From contig JAWQRN010000506.1 of the NCBI GenBank assembly GCA_033557685.1, positions 1-28,861 on the forward strand: a stretch of DNA of 28,861 bases. The letters run 5' to 3'. Source of the DNA: Sperchopsis tessellata (lineage: Eukaryota > Arthropoda > Insecta > Coleoptera > Hydrophilidae). Below the pieces are notes generated by a model. That model was given only the letters and a program-made list of their open reading frames with translations, was not told where the DNA came from and ran no database searches. Of this stretch, positions 10,646-20,359 are shown piece by piece; positions within the stretch are counted from its first letter, which is position 1, and each line of letters starts with the position of its first letter. Position numbers and translations under genes: made by a program.

Positions 10646-11032
10646 CGCCGTCCATATTCGGCAACTACAACTAACAACAAATTGCGTGATTATGCCTGCT
10701 GCTTCCAAGGTCGGCATGTTATATATATTTTCATAAATGTCAAAAAATGTAAACAATGAAACATGTGAAACCATGCACTCCTCGGCTCTGGACATTAGTT
10801 TCATCTTTTAACACAGACAGCAGAGCTTATCAAAGAGTGCCCGGTTTATCATCGTCAAATCTATTTTAGTGGTATATATACACTAGTAAAATGAAATTGT
10901 AAAATTGAAACGCCATCAATATTCAGCAACTACACCTAGCAACACATTGCTTGACTGCTAGCTGCTGATGAATATGTGTTAAAAGATGAATCTATCTTCC
11001 GGAGCCAAGGAGTGCACGGTTTTACACGTTTC
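10646..11032. repeat. Compound direct and inverted repeat
   Basis: Two related block types are present. Block L occurs twice in the same direction: 10646-10710 (CGCCGTCCATATTCGGCAAC...) and 10911-10968 (CGCCATCAATATTCAGCAAC...). Block R occurs twice in opposite directions: 10758-10813 forward (GAAACATGTGAAACC... to TTTTAACA) and 10977-11032 reversed (TGTTAAAAG... to TTTACACGTTTC), each exactly 56 bases. The 97 bases between the pairs are AT-rich and unrelated. This arrangement fits two nested or rearranged copies of one element, with the R block inverted in one of them. No coding frame explains it. Confidence 0.75.
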
Positions 11033-11648
11033 AGATCAATTCTTTTTCATTCATTATATTTGTGTTTGTAGTGAAAAAAAAATAATTCACCCAATTCTTT
11101 TGTAGACCCAAAGGTCCAAAAATAGGAAGGATCAACACGATTCAAGATTGTTCGATGCCTGGTGGTGGATGAGCACGTTAAAACTCCAGTGATTGTTAGC
11201 ACTATCACTAGGAGTGTTTTACTTCCAGCAGCTTTCATCGTAGGATACAATATATAAAAATGTATTTTAGTTTCTGCTTAAACAAATTGAACGTTTTCTC
11301 AAGCAGCGCCTAATTGCTGAAAGTTTTAAAGTTATGATTTTAAACTCACAAACCAGTAGAAGGAAGAGTTTGATTGAAGTAAAATTTTTACAGTTAGGGC
11401 TGGAAGGTTAATTTTTCTTTTCATTTAAATTTTGGCTTATAAGTTAATTGTGTTTATTAATTTGGGTGTCTTTTGTAAGTGGTATTGTTTTTAAATAAAA
11501 TAAATTATACATAATTATTATTAAGTTAATGCCTTTTTTTCTTTACACAATTACATAGATATAAATTGGTCAGGTTATAACCTATTATAATGAGGCAATG
11601 AACAACACACATGTTGAATTCTTGTAAGTACTTATATTTAAGGCAATA
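11033..11648. other. Otherwise empty flank around the putative secreted exon
   Basis: Apart from the minus-strand frame at 11091-11238 (with a TATATA run about 20 bases 5' of its ATG), the stretch 11239-11648 is AT-rich and shows nothing identifiable. Confidence 0.4.
11091..11238 (-). CDS. Possible first coding exon of a small secreted protein
   Basis: The ATG at 11238-11236 has A at -3. The frame encodes about 49 residues. Residues 1-22 look like a classical signal peptide: MKAAGSK, then a hydrophobic core TLLVIVLTITGVLT, then a polar CSSTT cleavage region. The following residues include RHRTILNRVDPSYFWTFG. A candidate splice donor (TTGG/GTGAATT) falls at 11091/11090. Without splicing the frame runs to a stop at about 11047. 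I do not recognise the mature part. No second exon was identified on the minus strand below it. It could be a neuropeptide or other secreted precursor, or chance, because an AT-rich strand can yield hydrophobic runs. Confidence 0.35.
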
Positions 11649-12240
11649 CAGTAGAACCTTTATATAACGGCCTAATTCGGGTGAGGAGTTGTCCGATATT
11701 GCCGAAAGTCAGTTTTATAAGAAAGCAGGGTTTACGATAATTTATGTTAAACAATACACAAATTAGTTAAGTACTTATGTAGCTATATGTTTGTATTAAA
11801 ATTATGTCTGAAAAGTTCACAGAAAAGTTTTCCTTTGTTCGGTACATAGTAACATTAAAAAAAGATATTACAAAATTATTATATTGTTTACATGTGTTTA
11901 ACAAAAATTTTCAATTTGTACTGAATAAATCAAAGCTAAAACAATACCACGTGCAATATGTTTCTAGGTCTAGGTATGTTATAGTAACTGTCGTCCATAA
12001 TGTATATGCACATAGTATTGTAGTGACAATCATTCCTTCACTGGTATAATGTTTTGTATACTGTACCCAGTGTGTACTTATTTATTATTCGTTTAAATGC
12101 TATGAACAGGTTAAATTAAGCATTAAAACAGAATATTTCACGCGGAAATCTCATAAAAAAAATTCGAAAAATATGCCAGAATTTTTGTGTTATATCTGAT
12201 ATCCATTACATTAGAGGTCTGTTATATCGAGGTTTTACTG
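11649..12240. mobile_element. Non-autonomous pogo/Tigger-like MITE, 592 bp
   Basis: The left end reads CAGTAGAACCTTTATATAAC from 11649, preceded by TA at 11647-11648. The right end is the inverted form, GTTATATCGAGGTTTTACTG, finishing at 12240 and followed by TA at 12241-12242. The inverted termini with a TA target-site duplication identify a Tc1/mariner-superfamily element. The CAGTAGAACCTCTAT wording is typical of pogo/Tigger ends. The interior (an AT-rich plus-strand frame at 11804-12049) has no transposase motif, so the element would depend on a transposase encoded elsewhere. The Tigger copies in this window have different end sequences and are unlikely partners. Confidence 0.85.
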
Positions 12241-12242
12241 TA

Positions 12243-14600
12243 CTTACATATTGGATTAATAAAAATCAAGATAAATTTTAATACCTTGATATAAGCAATT
12301 ATTACATAAGGGTTTGAAATAAAATGAAATTACTAATTCTTCTTGGTCACAATTGGTATTACAACTAGTGGTTTCGAAGTTCGTGGATTATCTGAGTATA
12401 TACTGTAGGTTCTTTCAACACAATCAAATATACCTAAAACAAAAAGTAGTATTAATTTCTCAAAAAAAGAATTTATTCAGTTTATCTAGAAAAATAGTTC
12501 ATTCAATAAAGAAAATAATAAATTTTAGCCATGAAAATAAAATTAAAAAAAAATCTTTACTTAATTTTTTGCAAAAGAATTTTTTAAAATTTGTATGTGG
12601 GTGCATGTGTATGTGAATATGTGTGTGTGCATGATAACTTAAGATATGGGATGTTTAGCTTGACTGATGGTACTTTCGGTGGTATCAATTTAGTTTTTCT
12701 CATCTAAAGGAAAATGTGCTTTGAAACTGCGTTTTCTTAAAATAAAAACTGAACGTATTTGCAATTTTCCAATTTAAAACAGGAGTCATGAAAATTGCTG
12801 AGTTTTGCTCATATATTTAAATGTTATTGTGCCAAAGTGAGAAGATAAATGGCATTGACTGATAGTTGTATATTGTTTGCAGTCTGCCCATGGGTTGGCA
12901 ACTGTTATCCGAAAAATTTATTTTTTAATACGTAATTTGCTGTGTAGGTCATGTCAACCTCGGGTACAATATTTTACTACATCGTGGAGGTTAAAATGAT
13001 CTCCATTAGGTAACATTCTATTTATGGCTGAAATACTATAATGACCATTTATTCCATTTAAAACTAGCATCTAGGCCTGCGTGGTTATATATTTCACTCG
13101 AGCCCAAATCATTTATCAGGATCTGTTAATCATACTAATTTCATATTTTTGTTGATAAATCGCTATTTTTGCAAGAATTTCAAATATGCACCAAGTGCTT
13201 ATTTCAACCTTGATAGTAGGAGTATGATTTTGGCCTTATATGTATCCATCTTCCAATATTAACATATTCTTAGCCATTTCACTGTGACTAGTGTTTGTGA
13301 CCAGTGGTCTGCCTGTGCGGCAGATGAAATGGTTTGCATATTTATTCGAGTCCCACAGTTTACTGCTGAAACGGTTACAGGTATTTAGTAGCACTCATTT
13401 ATTTTTTTATATTCATTTTAGATAAATTTACCGCTGGAGTAATTACATATAGAAGTATGAAGTTCTTTACTTTCTTTACTTTAGTTGCACCAGGTATATT
13501 ACCATTTTTTAGAAAATGCAATTCAAACTTTCATTATCAATATACGTTACATTATATTTACTTCACCTGTAAGTGAAGTTTTAGTCACTTACATAAGGTT
13601 TATTTAATTATCTCTCGTGCATAGTGCTATATACAAAATTTACAAGCATTTCTTTCTTGAAATAAATTTATTAGTATTTAACAGAAAGAAAACTAAATAT
13701 AGGCAGTAATAATGCATACATCAAAATCTTATTACGGCATGATACTTTTCAAAACAGGGAACTGTGTACAATATTGGCATATATATCTAGTCTCTTTTCT
13801 AATTTGTTGCTTAGTATATACCACACACCGTTCAGATGGTAATCTGGATTTTCTTTCTACTTAGGAATACATAGTTGGAAAATACCTTTCAATTAGTCTA
13901 AATGAAGAATGAGGGTCTTCAGGTTTCATTACTAGATGATGCATGAAGCTTTATTTTCTGAAATTTTGACACGAAAACCTTCACTGATGCTCATAGAAAA
14001 TTCAATTGCGGTATGTTTTCATTAATTTATTTTATAAAGCACATCAGTATTTAAAGCGCTTCCAGTAAATGAAAAAACACTTTTTTTACCACTACGGATT
14101 TCCTAACATTCTATAGTACTAACTAGCATATCAGTCCTGTCAACAGCACTCGTCTGATTGTAGTCCAAAAGACTCTTTGATTTGGAAATATCTTAATTTT
14201 CTTTATATTTCTTCTTTCTCATAAGTTTAGTATAGTTTGTATGTAATTTTGATAGCATTCTTACATCTCTTTTGTCACACCATTTTAGGGTTTGTAAATT
14301 ACTATTTTTATAACTTACTAATTCATTTTTATGTAACTTCATTCTTAGGTGGCATGTCCTCTCCATTTTGTTTACAGTACTGCAAGCAGTTGTGTAAATG
14401 CGAATAAAAGTGGACTAGTATACTAAATGTTTTTTGTTATTCAAATAAGGTTTCATCAGCTGATGTACCATTTTTCCAGACTCCTCTTGATAGTTTTTAT
14501 TTCAGTACTACAACTCATGTATTAATAATATAGGCTAGAGCCGGACAAACAGTCGATTGCATTATTGGAAGAAACCAAAATACAAGATACCTTATTACAC
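12243..14600. other. No recognisable gene; one tRNA-like patch
   Basis: This 2.3-kb stretch is AT-rich. At 13305-13360 a GTGGTCTGCCTGTGCGG block and a TATTCGAGTCCC block stand about 30 bases apart, like weak A and B boxes, so a decayed tRNA-derived SINE head is possible. At 12600-12632 there is a short TG/TGTA-rich run. A minus-strand cue CTTGCAG near 14390-14380 followed by a 20-codon frame was looked at but not assigned. Confidence 0.4.
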
Positions 14601-14647
14601 ACATTAATATTGCACACGTTAGAATCTGTTGTGTGCGATATTAATGA
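14601..14647. repeat. Hairpin with 17-bp arms
   Basis: Arms ACATTAATATTGCACAC (14601-14617) and GTGTGCGATATTAATGA (14631-14647) pair with two mismatches around a 13-base loop. It lies about 215 bases upstream of the THAP fragment. No function is evident; it could be the end of an element or a chance hairpin. Confidence 0.6.
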
Positions 14648-14861
14648 ACGAGAGACATTCGGAGATTTTTGTTTCTCATCGGGTTGACATCTTTGATTTT
14701 ACTATTGGAGTTTAAAAGCAAAGTGGCTGACCCTTGGGGACCAGAAGTACAACCCTTAGATGGTGGATAGGTTTCAGTTGTTAGACCTGTTTAGCGTGCA
14801 TTTCGCAATGGATGGGAGGGCAGAAAAATAAACAATAGTTGGTGTGGAAGTTAAAAACGTA

Positions 14862-15098
14862 GCAAGGAAGGGAAGTAAATATTGTTCGATGCCTCAGTGT
14901 GACATTAAAGCAACTGGTGCATTTTCTTTCCATTTATTTCCCAAGGACAAAGCCAGTCTAAAAGTATGGTTACGTGTGTTGAAAATTGGGAAGAAAGTAT
15001 CAAAAACAATGGTCGTGTGTGGAGGACATTTCAAACCTGACGATTTTTTCAATTTTGATAAATTTATTATTGAATATCTGCTCTGTATTTACACTTGA
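14862..15098 (+). pseudogene. THAP-type zinc finger exon
   Basis: From KGSKYCSMPQC at about 14868-14902 the frame shows a THAP domain: the two N-terminal zinc cysteines (C-x4-C), FSFHLFPKD, the invariant Trp in VWLRVLKIG near 14965-14990, and VCGGHFKPDDFF with the C-x2-H zinc pair near 15015-15050. THAP domains are C2CH DNA-binding modules shared by host proteins and P-element-like transposases. The frame after DDFFNF runs into unrelated residues and a stop at 15098. The true exon probably ends around 15050-15080, but no strong donor is visible. The upstream ATG at about 14809 is cut off by a stop, so the start is not defined. No partner domain such as a P-element transposase is visible nearby. 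Confidence 0.75.
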
Positions 15099-15325
15099 CA
15101 TACAATTAGTCAAGAAACTTATACATATTTGTATCATAACCTGTAACATCTTTTGTTTTGTATGGAGGAAATCATGTATTGATATGCTTAGAACTTACCT
15201 AGGTAATTTTGTACTGCATTCCTACACAAAATATACAATTTACTAAAAGGAAGGCAGTTGTCTACCTACTGTAGTTTTCAATAGGTAGTATTATCAACAT
15301 CATATTTAAGTTAGTAACTTTACAG

Positions 15326-15363
15326 GAGGTGAATCTAAGAGAATGCTAACTGCTGGAGAATAA
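15326..15363 (+). pseudogene. Possible second exon completing the THAP domain
   Basis: An acceptor-like TTTACAG at 15319-15325 is followed by a frame reading GGESKRMLTAGE and then TAA. The RMLTAG wording resembles the C-terminal end of THAP domains (basic residues, then L-x-G-A-V/I-P). The premature stop and the lack of a clear upstream donor suggest a degraded or rearranged gene. It overlaps the end of the opposite-strand fragment at 15346-15597, so one of the two readings must be fortuitous at the overlap. Confidence 0.4.
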
Positions 15364-15597
15364 TTTAACATTTATTTTATGAGGTCTCTGATCCAAATGC
15401 GATGATTGCAGAAATAATGAAAAGATATGGATCTTTTCCTCCGTCCGTGCTATCATGCCACATTCGATCTGGTGATTTGCCTTGATTGCCGATCCCTCAA
15501 CAAATGGTCTCTTGAAATACCCCACATAATCCATTATATCAAACATTATGGGAAATGAATTAAATTTAAACACTTTATCATGCCTTGAAATATTCAT
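15346..15597 (-). pseudogene. Possible SWIM-type zinc-finger protein exon
   Basis: On the minus strand a good acceptor (TTATCTTTTAG, ending at 15598) precedes an open frame of about 83 codons. It reads VGYFKRPFVEGSAIKANHQI, then ECGMIARTEEKIHIFSLFLQ, then SSHLDQRPHKINVKL. The pattern of an entry loop, an ECG strand, an 'IFSLxLQSS' strand and 'PHxINVKL' resembles the segment just before the Cys-His motif of SWIM-domain proteins found in arthropods, some of which also carry THAP domains. The SWIM Cys residues themselves are not present in this exon. The frame stops at the overlap with the THAP fragment. Identity is by recollection of wording, so moderate at best. Confidence 0.4.
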
Positions 15598-15837
15598 CTA
15601 AAAGATAATGTAATGTTATAGAGCTTAAGGATGCAGAATATAAGTTTTGTTGCGATTCCACAGGGGGATGCTTAACAAAGTTAAAGTGTTTCTAGAAACG
15701 CTGATTTTTTTTCGATTATATTTATATAGCAAGATCTTTATGTGTTTAAGTAATAGCAATACGGTTATACAAAATAATAACATTTCTTATTTGGAAACGT
15801 GGCGAAATAGCAATATTGATATAGTAATATTTTTCTG

Positions 15838-16157
15838 CAGGTTTTCCGGGAGATAACCGTGTGTTGGCTTTTGATTTTGCCGACGTTTCGTCCGCCGTTG
15901 CAGGGGACATTATCAAGACATGTAGCTCTAAAAAGTGATCCTTATTTCTCGACTAGCACTTGTGAGAGCTACATGTTACTCTATTATTAGCACTTTTTAG
16001 AGCTGGTCGGCACCTACAACTAGCACTTTCCAGAGCTACATGGCAATGTTTAATTAGCACTTTTAAGAGCTACATGTCTTAATAATGTCCCCTGAAACGG
16101 CAGACGAAACGTCGGCAAAAACAAAAGCCAACACACGGTTATCTTCCGGAAAACCTG
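15838..16157. mobile_element. Foldback element with about 105-bp inverted arms
   Basis: The left arm (15838-about 15938) begins CAGGTTTTCCGGGAGATAAC and the right arm (about 16055-16157) ends with its inverse, GTTATCTTCCGGAAAACCTG. The arms match over about 100 bases with fewer than ten differences. Each arm contains GACGTTTCG (15882-15890; inverse at 16105-16113). The middle holds repeats of a 20-22 base unit, TAGCACTTTxxAGAGCTACATG, at 15954, 15988, 16021 and 16054, with an inverted copy at 15917-15938. The right flank, CTGTGGAAGTCTACGTA at 16166-16182, resembles the terminal CCGTGGAAGTCTATTACA of the insert at 4619-4772, so the arms belong to the same repeat family. No coding frame is present. 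Confidence 0.85.
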
Positions 16158-16182
16158 AAGATATTTACTGTGGAAGTCTACG

Positions 16183-17243
16183 TACTGAATATAATATTTT
16201 TTGAGGGTTTCCAAATAATAGTTCAACATGTTTTAAAATGTATGTAGTGTTTAGTTTACATTAACACAATGATGAGTTATACAACTGTATTTTAATGGTT
16301 GTATTTAATGCTACATGTCTCAGAGGTCTGTGATGGGCTATCTACTTCGACCTACCCTCATTGATAGTGCTCCTTGCCTTATATGCAGGCGAGAATTCTG
16401 CTCACGAAATCTGTGCTTCATGGGCAACTTCTCGAAATTGCTGGAGCGGATGAGCTGGGACGACTATTACGCCACATCTGCTTTGATAGTACGGAGACTA
16501 GATTACTCTAGAAGCTCAATGGCGTAGACATTTTGTAGTAGTTTCGTAACAATACGGAGCATACAGATTTAGTTTTACAATTGTACAGTACAAAAAAGTA
16601 GTTACTTATTTTTGACACGCAAAATAACCCCAACAGTACGCATTTTGCCTTAAAATTAAATTAACATAACGCTTCTTCTGCTAAATAAAAATATTAACTT
16701 TATACTGTTATAATTTTATTTGCATCGATGGTAGGTATATGTGCAATCAAATTTACATGCAAATAGCGTTTGCATAGGCTTTAATTTTATGAAATTGTTA
16801 TTATTTTAGAAAATATATAAAATAAAATGTCCAATAATATAGTACTCTAGTTTGAAGTGAATGTTACAAATTAGATATAATTTTCTCTTAAACAAATCAA
16901 AAGGTTTAATTTTTTCTTTGTAATAAAGTGGGTAAAATATCAGGATAATTACTTTCAACCTTATAAGAAAACTAGTACATGCACACCAAATTTGAAAACA
17001 AGAATTTAGATTTAGAGTCAATTGTGTTGTACAGTTTTGTTTATAAAACCTGCAGTACAATATATTTTAAACTTGTGAATCAAGAAAAGCATGATAATTA
17101 TTTTAAAACATATCATGTAATAACAATTCACCCACAATTCTTAATACAATTCTTTGAGCTTCATACTAATCTATATTAAATATATATTAAAGAAAAATTT
17201 ACACTTCCTAGTAGCATATTATAATTTGTTGTTAATTACTTAC
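16183..17243. other. No gene assigned; probable tan intron or 3' flank
   Basis: A less AT-rich patch at 16315-16530 contains a 70-codon plus-strand frame with several Cys and Arg residues, but neither strand shows a family I recognise. The remainder is AT-rich. The final tan exon was searched for on the minus strand here without success. Confidence 0.4.
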
Positions 17244-17440
17244 CAACAGCTATTGTTTTTACTTTATCTTCTTTACTAGCATCTCGGAACACACTATAAA
17301 TTTCACCATTTGTATCACCAAGCATGTGAGTTACATCTTCTTTTATTTTTGGTTCTTTATATGACTTTAAGACACACAATCTTGCATCACTGCTCTGTAA
17401 CAAGAACGGGTTCACTTCTTCCACTTTTGCTCTTAAATAC
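17244..17440 (-). CDS. tan: tan exon (third seen): beta-alanyl-dopamine/carcinine hydrolase
   Basis: The exon is bounded by ATTTCAG/GTATTT (acceptor, 17441/17440) and GTTG/GTAAGT (donor, 17244/17243). It starts in phase with the previous exon (AG/G TAT, Arg-Tyr) and encodes YLRAKVEEVNPFLLQSSDAR, then a linker with VTHMLGDTNGEIYSVFRDAS and KVKTIAVG. The LMIDSS-like, MLGD and VKTIAVG blocks match the C-terminal third of insect Tan. Tan is a cysteine (Ntn-type) amidohydrolase that splits N-beta-alanyl-dopamine in cuticle pigmentation and carcinine in photoreceptor histamine recycling. The exon ends after one base of a Gly codon, leaving about 30 residues (family wording IFDL...YSDNP...PL) for a last exon that I did not find. 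No stops or frameshifts are present. Confidence is high for the family, with orthology to Drosophila tan inferred. Confidence 0.9.
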
Positions 17441-17635
17441 CTGAAATTGTAGACATACATGTAAATACGCGTTTCTTGGTGCTTTAAAGTTATGTTGGAT
17501 AGAAGTTGAGTGCTTGCTGCCCAACAGAATGTACAAATGATGATCTTGCACGAGTTAAACGTTAGTTCTCCAATAGGAGAGTCTTTTAAAAGTATTTGTT
17601 CTCCGTATTAGAGCAGCCAAATATTAAACTTGTCA

Positions 17636-18545
17636 ACCCGCAGTAAGGCAGCGTGACGAGTAGATTTGGTTATGGTAGCTATTAGGACAAGCGTAAAAAG
17701 GTGGAGGATGCAAGATTTGTAGAATTTGCAGAATCGAAGTCTATATTTGGTAAATACCACGTTTGTAAACAAAATATTACGCAAATGGACACGGAAAAGC
17801 CCTAACAGTATCAGGAATGATATTGACTACATAATCTCTAATACAAAAGCCATCAAAGACTTTGATACTGGTTAGATGTAACAGATCTTTAAATGTAAAA
17901 TTATAAAGATGGACAATAACTACCAGCTCTGGCAAAAAAATTAACTTATACCATCAGAAATCTAAACAAGAAGTATTTTAACTAGTTCTTGAGAACATAG
18001 TTGCTGCTATGGAAGAATACCTGCAAAAGTAACAAAGAGGACTAAAGAGAAGAGTTAAGACAAGAACGCAGAGTACGTGGATTTTTCAAAGACCATTCAA
18101 TAGAGAATAATGAAAGATGTTAGAAGATACAATTAGGAAGCTACATTCTAGGCGATAGAACAGCATATAAGCTTAAACAGCCGTTTCACCAATATTGTTT
18201 TCAGAAAGTGATTGGAGAGTATCTAAGTCATTTGAGTAAATGATGGATTTGATAATTAGTTATAAAAGGCGCTTTGCATGGATAACAAGTCAGATTTTGG
18301 TTAGGGATGTTATAGAGACGGTGAAGGAGTAAAAGTGGAAATGACCAGTAGAGCTTGGAAGTTGAGGAGATCATCGATGGTCAAAGGAATTAACTTTGTG
18401 GGAGCTGAGAAACAATGTACGGCCAAGACGAAAACCCAATGACAGGTTGGACAGAGAATTTAGAAATGATTTTGGTATGACGTGGACGCGAAACCGTGAC
18501 GAGTGGATGAAACTTAGTGAGGCTTTCTACCAAAATATAGCTTTT
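17636..18545 (+). mobile_element. RTE-like LINE remnant inside a tan intron
   Basis: Between two tan exons and on the opposite strand. About 17690-17890 reads as the end of an AP-endonuclease-like domain: a GYGS...DARFVEFAESKSIFG block, then WTRKSPNSIRNDIDYIISNT, which matches the family motif RRWTW-SPDG-RNEIDYI. About 18300-18535 reads as the C-terminal tail: DVIETVKE, DHRWSKELTLWELRNNVRP, RRKPNDRLDREFRNDFGMTW, then RDEWMKLSEAFYQ. The reverse transcriptase that should lie between these parts is missing (about 400 unassigned bases remain), so the copy has a large internal deletion plus frameshifts. Its tail matches the minus-strand LINE at 24727-26045, so both derive from one family. Confidence 0.75.
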
Positions 18546-18807
18546 ACAAATAATCACATTTCAGAATTTTACATGCTTTCTATGCGGAAATACCTTATCT
18601 ATATACATAAATTAAGTGTTTGCGTTAATTTAAATATTCTGTGATTTAAATGCTACTTAGGTCAACTAATATCACAAAATATATGGAGAGTAACAATTAA
18701 AAAAATGTATATTAATTGGAATATATACGTTATACGTAAATCGAATCGAAAGTGTAATTTTTCCTAGCTCCTACTATTCTATAGAAATATTTTGATATTT
18801 TACTTAC

Positions 18808-19045
18808 CTATTACAATGAATACTACTTTCTCCTGGGCTGATTGTTAAAATGTTCAAACCAGATTCATTATTTTCATAAGCTGGGGACATTTCAGCATTA
18901 TGAAATAATCTGTCACCTTCCTGATCTAGGAAAGTCATGTTAAATGAACAACCATCTCCAGCTCCACATCCAGAATCTCGCATTACTTTTTGAGCTTGTT
19001 CAAAATTTTCGACTCCTAAAAGAGCTCTGGTTATAATGTGACGTG
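18808..19045 (-). CDS. tan: tan exon (second seen): beta-alanyl-dopamine/carcinine hydrolase
   Basis: The exon is bounded by ATATTTTAG/CACGTCAC (acceptor, 19046/19045) and AATAG/GTAAGT (donor, 18808/18807). It is 238 bases and fully open. It encodes RHIITRALLGVENFEQAQ, then SGCGAGDGCSFNMTFL, then a HNAEMSP block and LNILTISPGESSIHCN. The R-H-x-x-T/L-R-A-L-L and D-x-C-S-x-N-x-T-F-L blocks are hallmarks of insect Tan beta chains (Drosophila wording is TPRHFLTRALLA and ADACSINFTFL). Intron phases are 1 on the 5' side and 2 on the 3' side and agree with the neighbouring exons. The catalytic nucleophile Cys lies in an upstream exon not seen here. The exon shows no decay, in contrast with all surrounding elements, so the gene is probably active. 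Confidence 0.93.
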
Positions 19046-19212
19046 CTAAAATATAATGTGATTATTAGAACATTTCTAGATATTCCAAAATATATAGAAA
19101 GTTATAAAATATGTTATCTTTTCATTTGACTATAGCAGATGTTTGTTCAATTATATCTAATAAACGGTATTATGAATATTCAAGTTAATCATGATAATAT
19201 TTTTGTTCTTAC

Positions 19213-19292
19213 CGTATGATGCTGGAATAAGAATTGGTGTGGCGTGAATATTGTTTGAACGATTTAGGGAAAGGTATTGATAAAAAACAAAA
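19213..19292 (-). CDS. tan: tan exon (first seen), start uncertain
   Basis: The donor CATACG/GTAAGAAC at 19213/19212 is strong, and the exon ends with one base of a codon completed by the next exon (G/CA, giving SYARHII). In that frame the exon reads LSLNRSNNIHATPILIPASY. The family has a segment GL-I/V-F-S-x-N followed by a variable loop before T-P-R-H-F, so an 'F..LSLN' reading is plausible. The proposed acceptor (AACTGTAG at 19300-19293) is only one option, because no better AG lies close by. The N-terminal two thirds of the protein, including the self-processing Gly-Cys, would be encoded further upstream on the minus strand; I could not find those exons up to 28861. Confidence 0.55.
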
Positions 19293-20339
19293 CTACAGTT
19301 ATACAACTTATTTAGATGAAGTGCTAAATTAACTGCGAAGAAATGGGAGATAGTTATTTTAATGTAATAACTGAAGTATAAGAAATTAATTAGGCTTGTA
19401 AAATTGAGATTAAAATTATCTTAAGTTAATAACAGGCAATGCCATGACTAAAAAGAAAATTTACCTTATGCTTATTCCTAAAAAAATATTCCATTTAATT
19501 TTATCAAAACTTAGATAAACTATCATTTCAACGTAAGGCATGTTAAATGATTATACGTACGAAAATCAATTTGAATATAATTAGTAATTCCAACTCTATA
19601 AATTCTAAGCAAAATTTATAAAATTTGCTTTTCCTAAAACAAATTATTTTATACCTTTATAATATTTGCTGATAGAATCAATAATTTAGATTTTAATTTT
19701 TGTTCACGTATTTTTTTATCTACAAAGAAAATTTATTGTACCATGACACTATTATGTATCTTTGTTGTTGTAGTTGGTTGCATTCTGTTTTGTAAATTCG
19801 ACAAAACCACACATACGGAAGAAAAAAATCATTTAAATTAACAGTCAGCGTTAAAATAAGTTGAAATATATTTCATATTTATAGATTCAAATTTAACATT
19901 TTATATAAAAGATTCTTTTAAACGCGGCCTGATCCTTTAGTAGTAAGTTCAGGTAAAAGTTATTATATATCTTACGCAGTACACGTATTATAACGATTTG
20001 AAGAACCGAGGTACAGCATAATGCACCTTCAATCGGCAACAATAAGTAATTATAATAAATATAAAGTACTTGCGTATATATGATCATCGGTTACGACTAA
20101 CTTCTTTGTGTTAGCTTATTGGACTATAGAAATTATAGACGTGGACTGAAAGTTTAGAAATAAAAATTTCTGTCGCCTCATCAACAAGAATTAACTATGT
20201 TGGTCGGAGAAAAAAAAAGGTACAAACTACTGAGACCTCCACGTGCGGACAGCTACTACAATTTTGGTTCATAGAAGAATGAAAGCTTACATACCTTTGG
20301 GTAGTTACTCCATGCTTCAGCAGATGATTGTAGTGGACA
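19293..20339. other. No recognisable gene; AT-rich
   Basis: Probably tan intron. Both strands lack exon-like open frames with splice sites. The minus-strand frame 19893-20087 shows no known motif. The Gypsy element may begin anywhere from about 20170 onward, because protease-like sequence only becomes readable near 20360. Confidence 0.45.
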
Positions 20340-20359
20340 TAAATTATGAAGCAATCTTT

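Noticed and set aside
12353..12616. 87-codon plus-strand frame
   Set aside because: Lys/Phe/Ile-rich translation of AT-rich DNA with no motif.
13305..13360. tRNA gene
   Set aside because: A- and B-box-like blocks are present, but no cloverleaf can be drawn; at most a decayed SINE head.
16315..16527. 70-codon plus-strand frame in a less AT-rich patch
   Set aside because: No domain, no splice sites and no recognisable homology on either strand; composition alone is weak evidence.
1..17243. Final tan exon (IFDL...YSDNP...PL type)
   Set aside because: Looked for on the minus strand by expected reverse-complement wording and acceptor sites; no convincing match was found.
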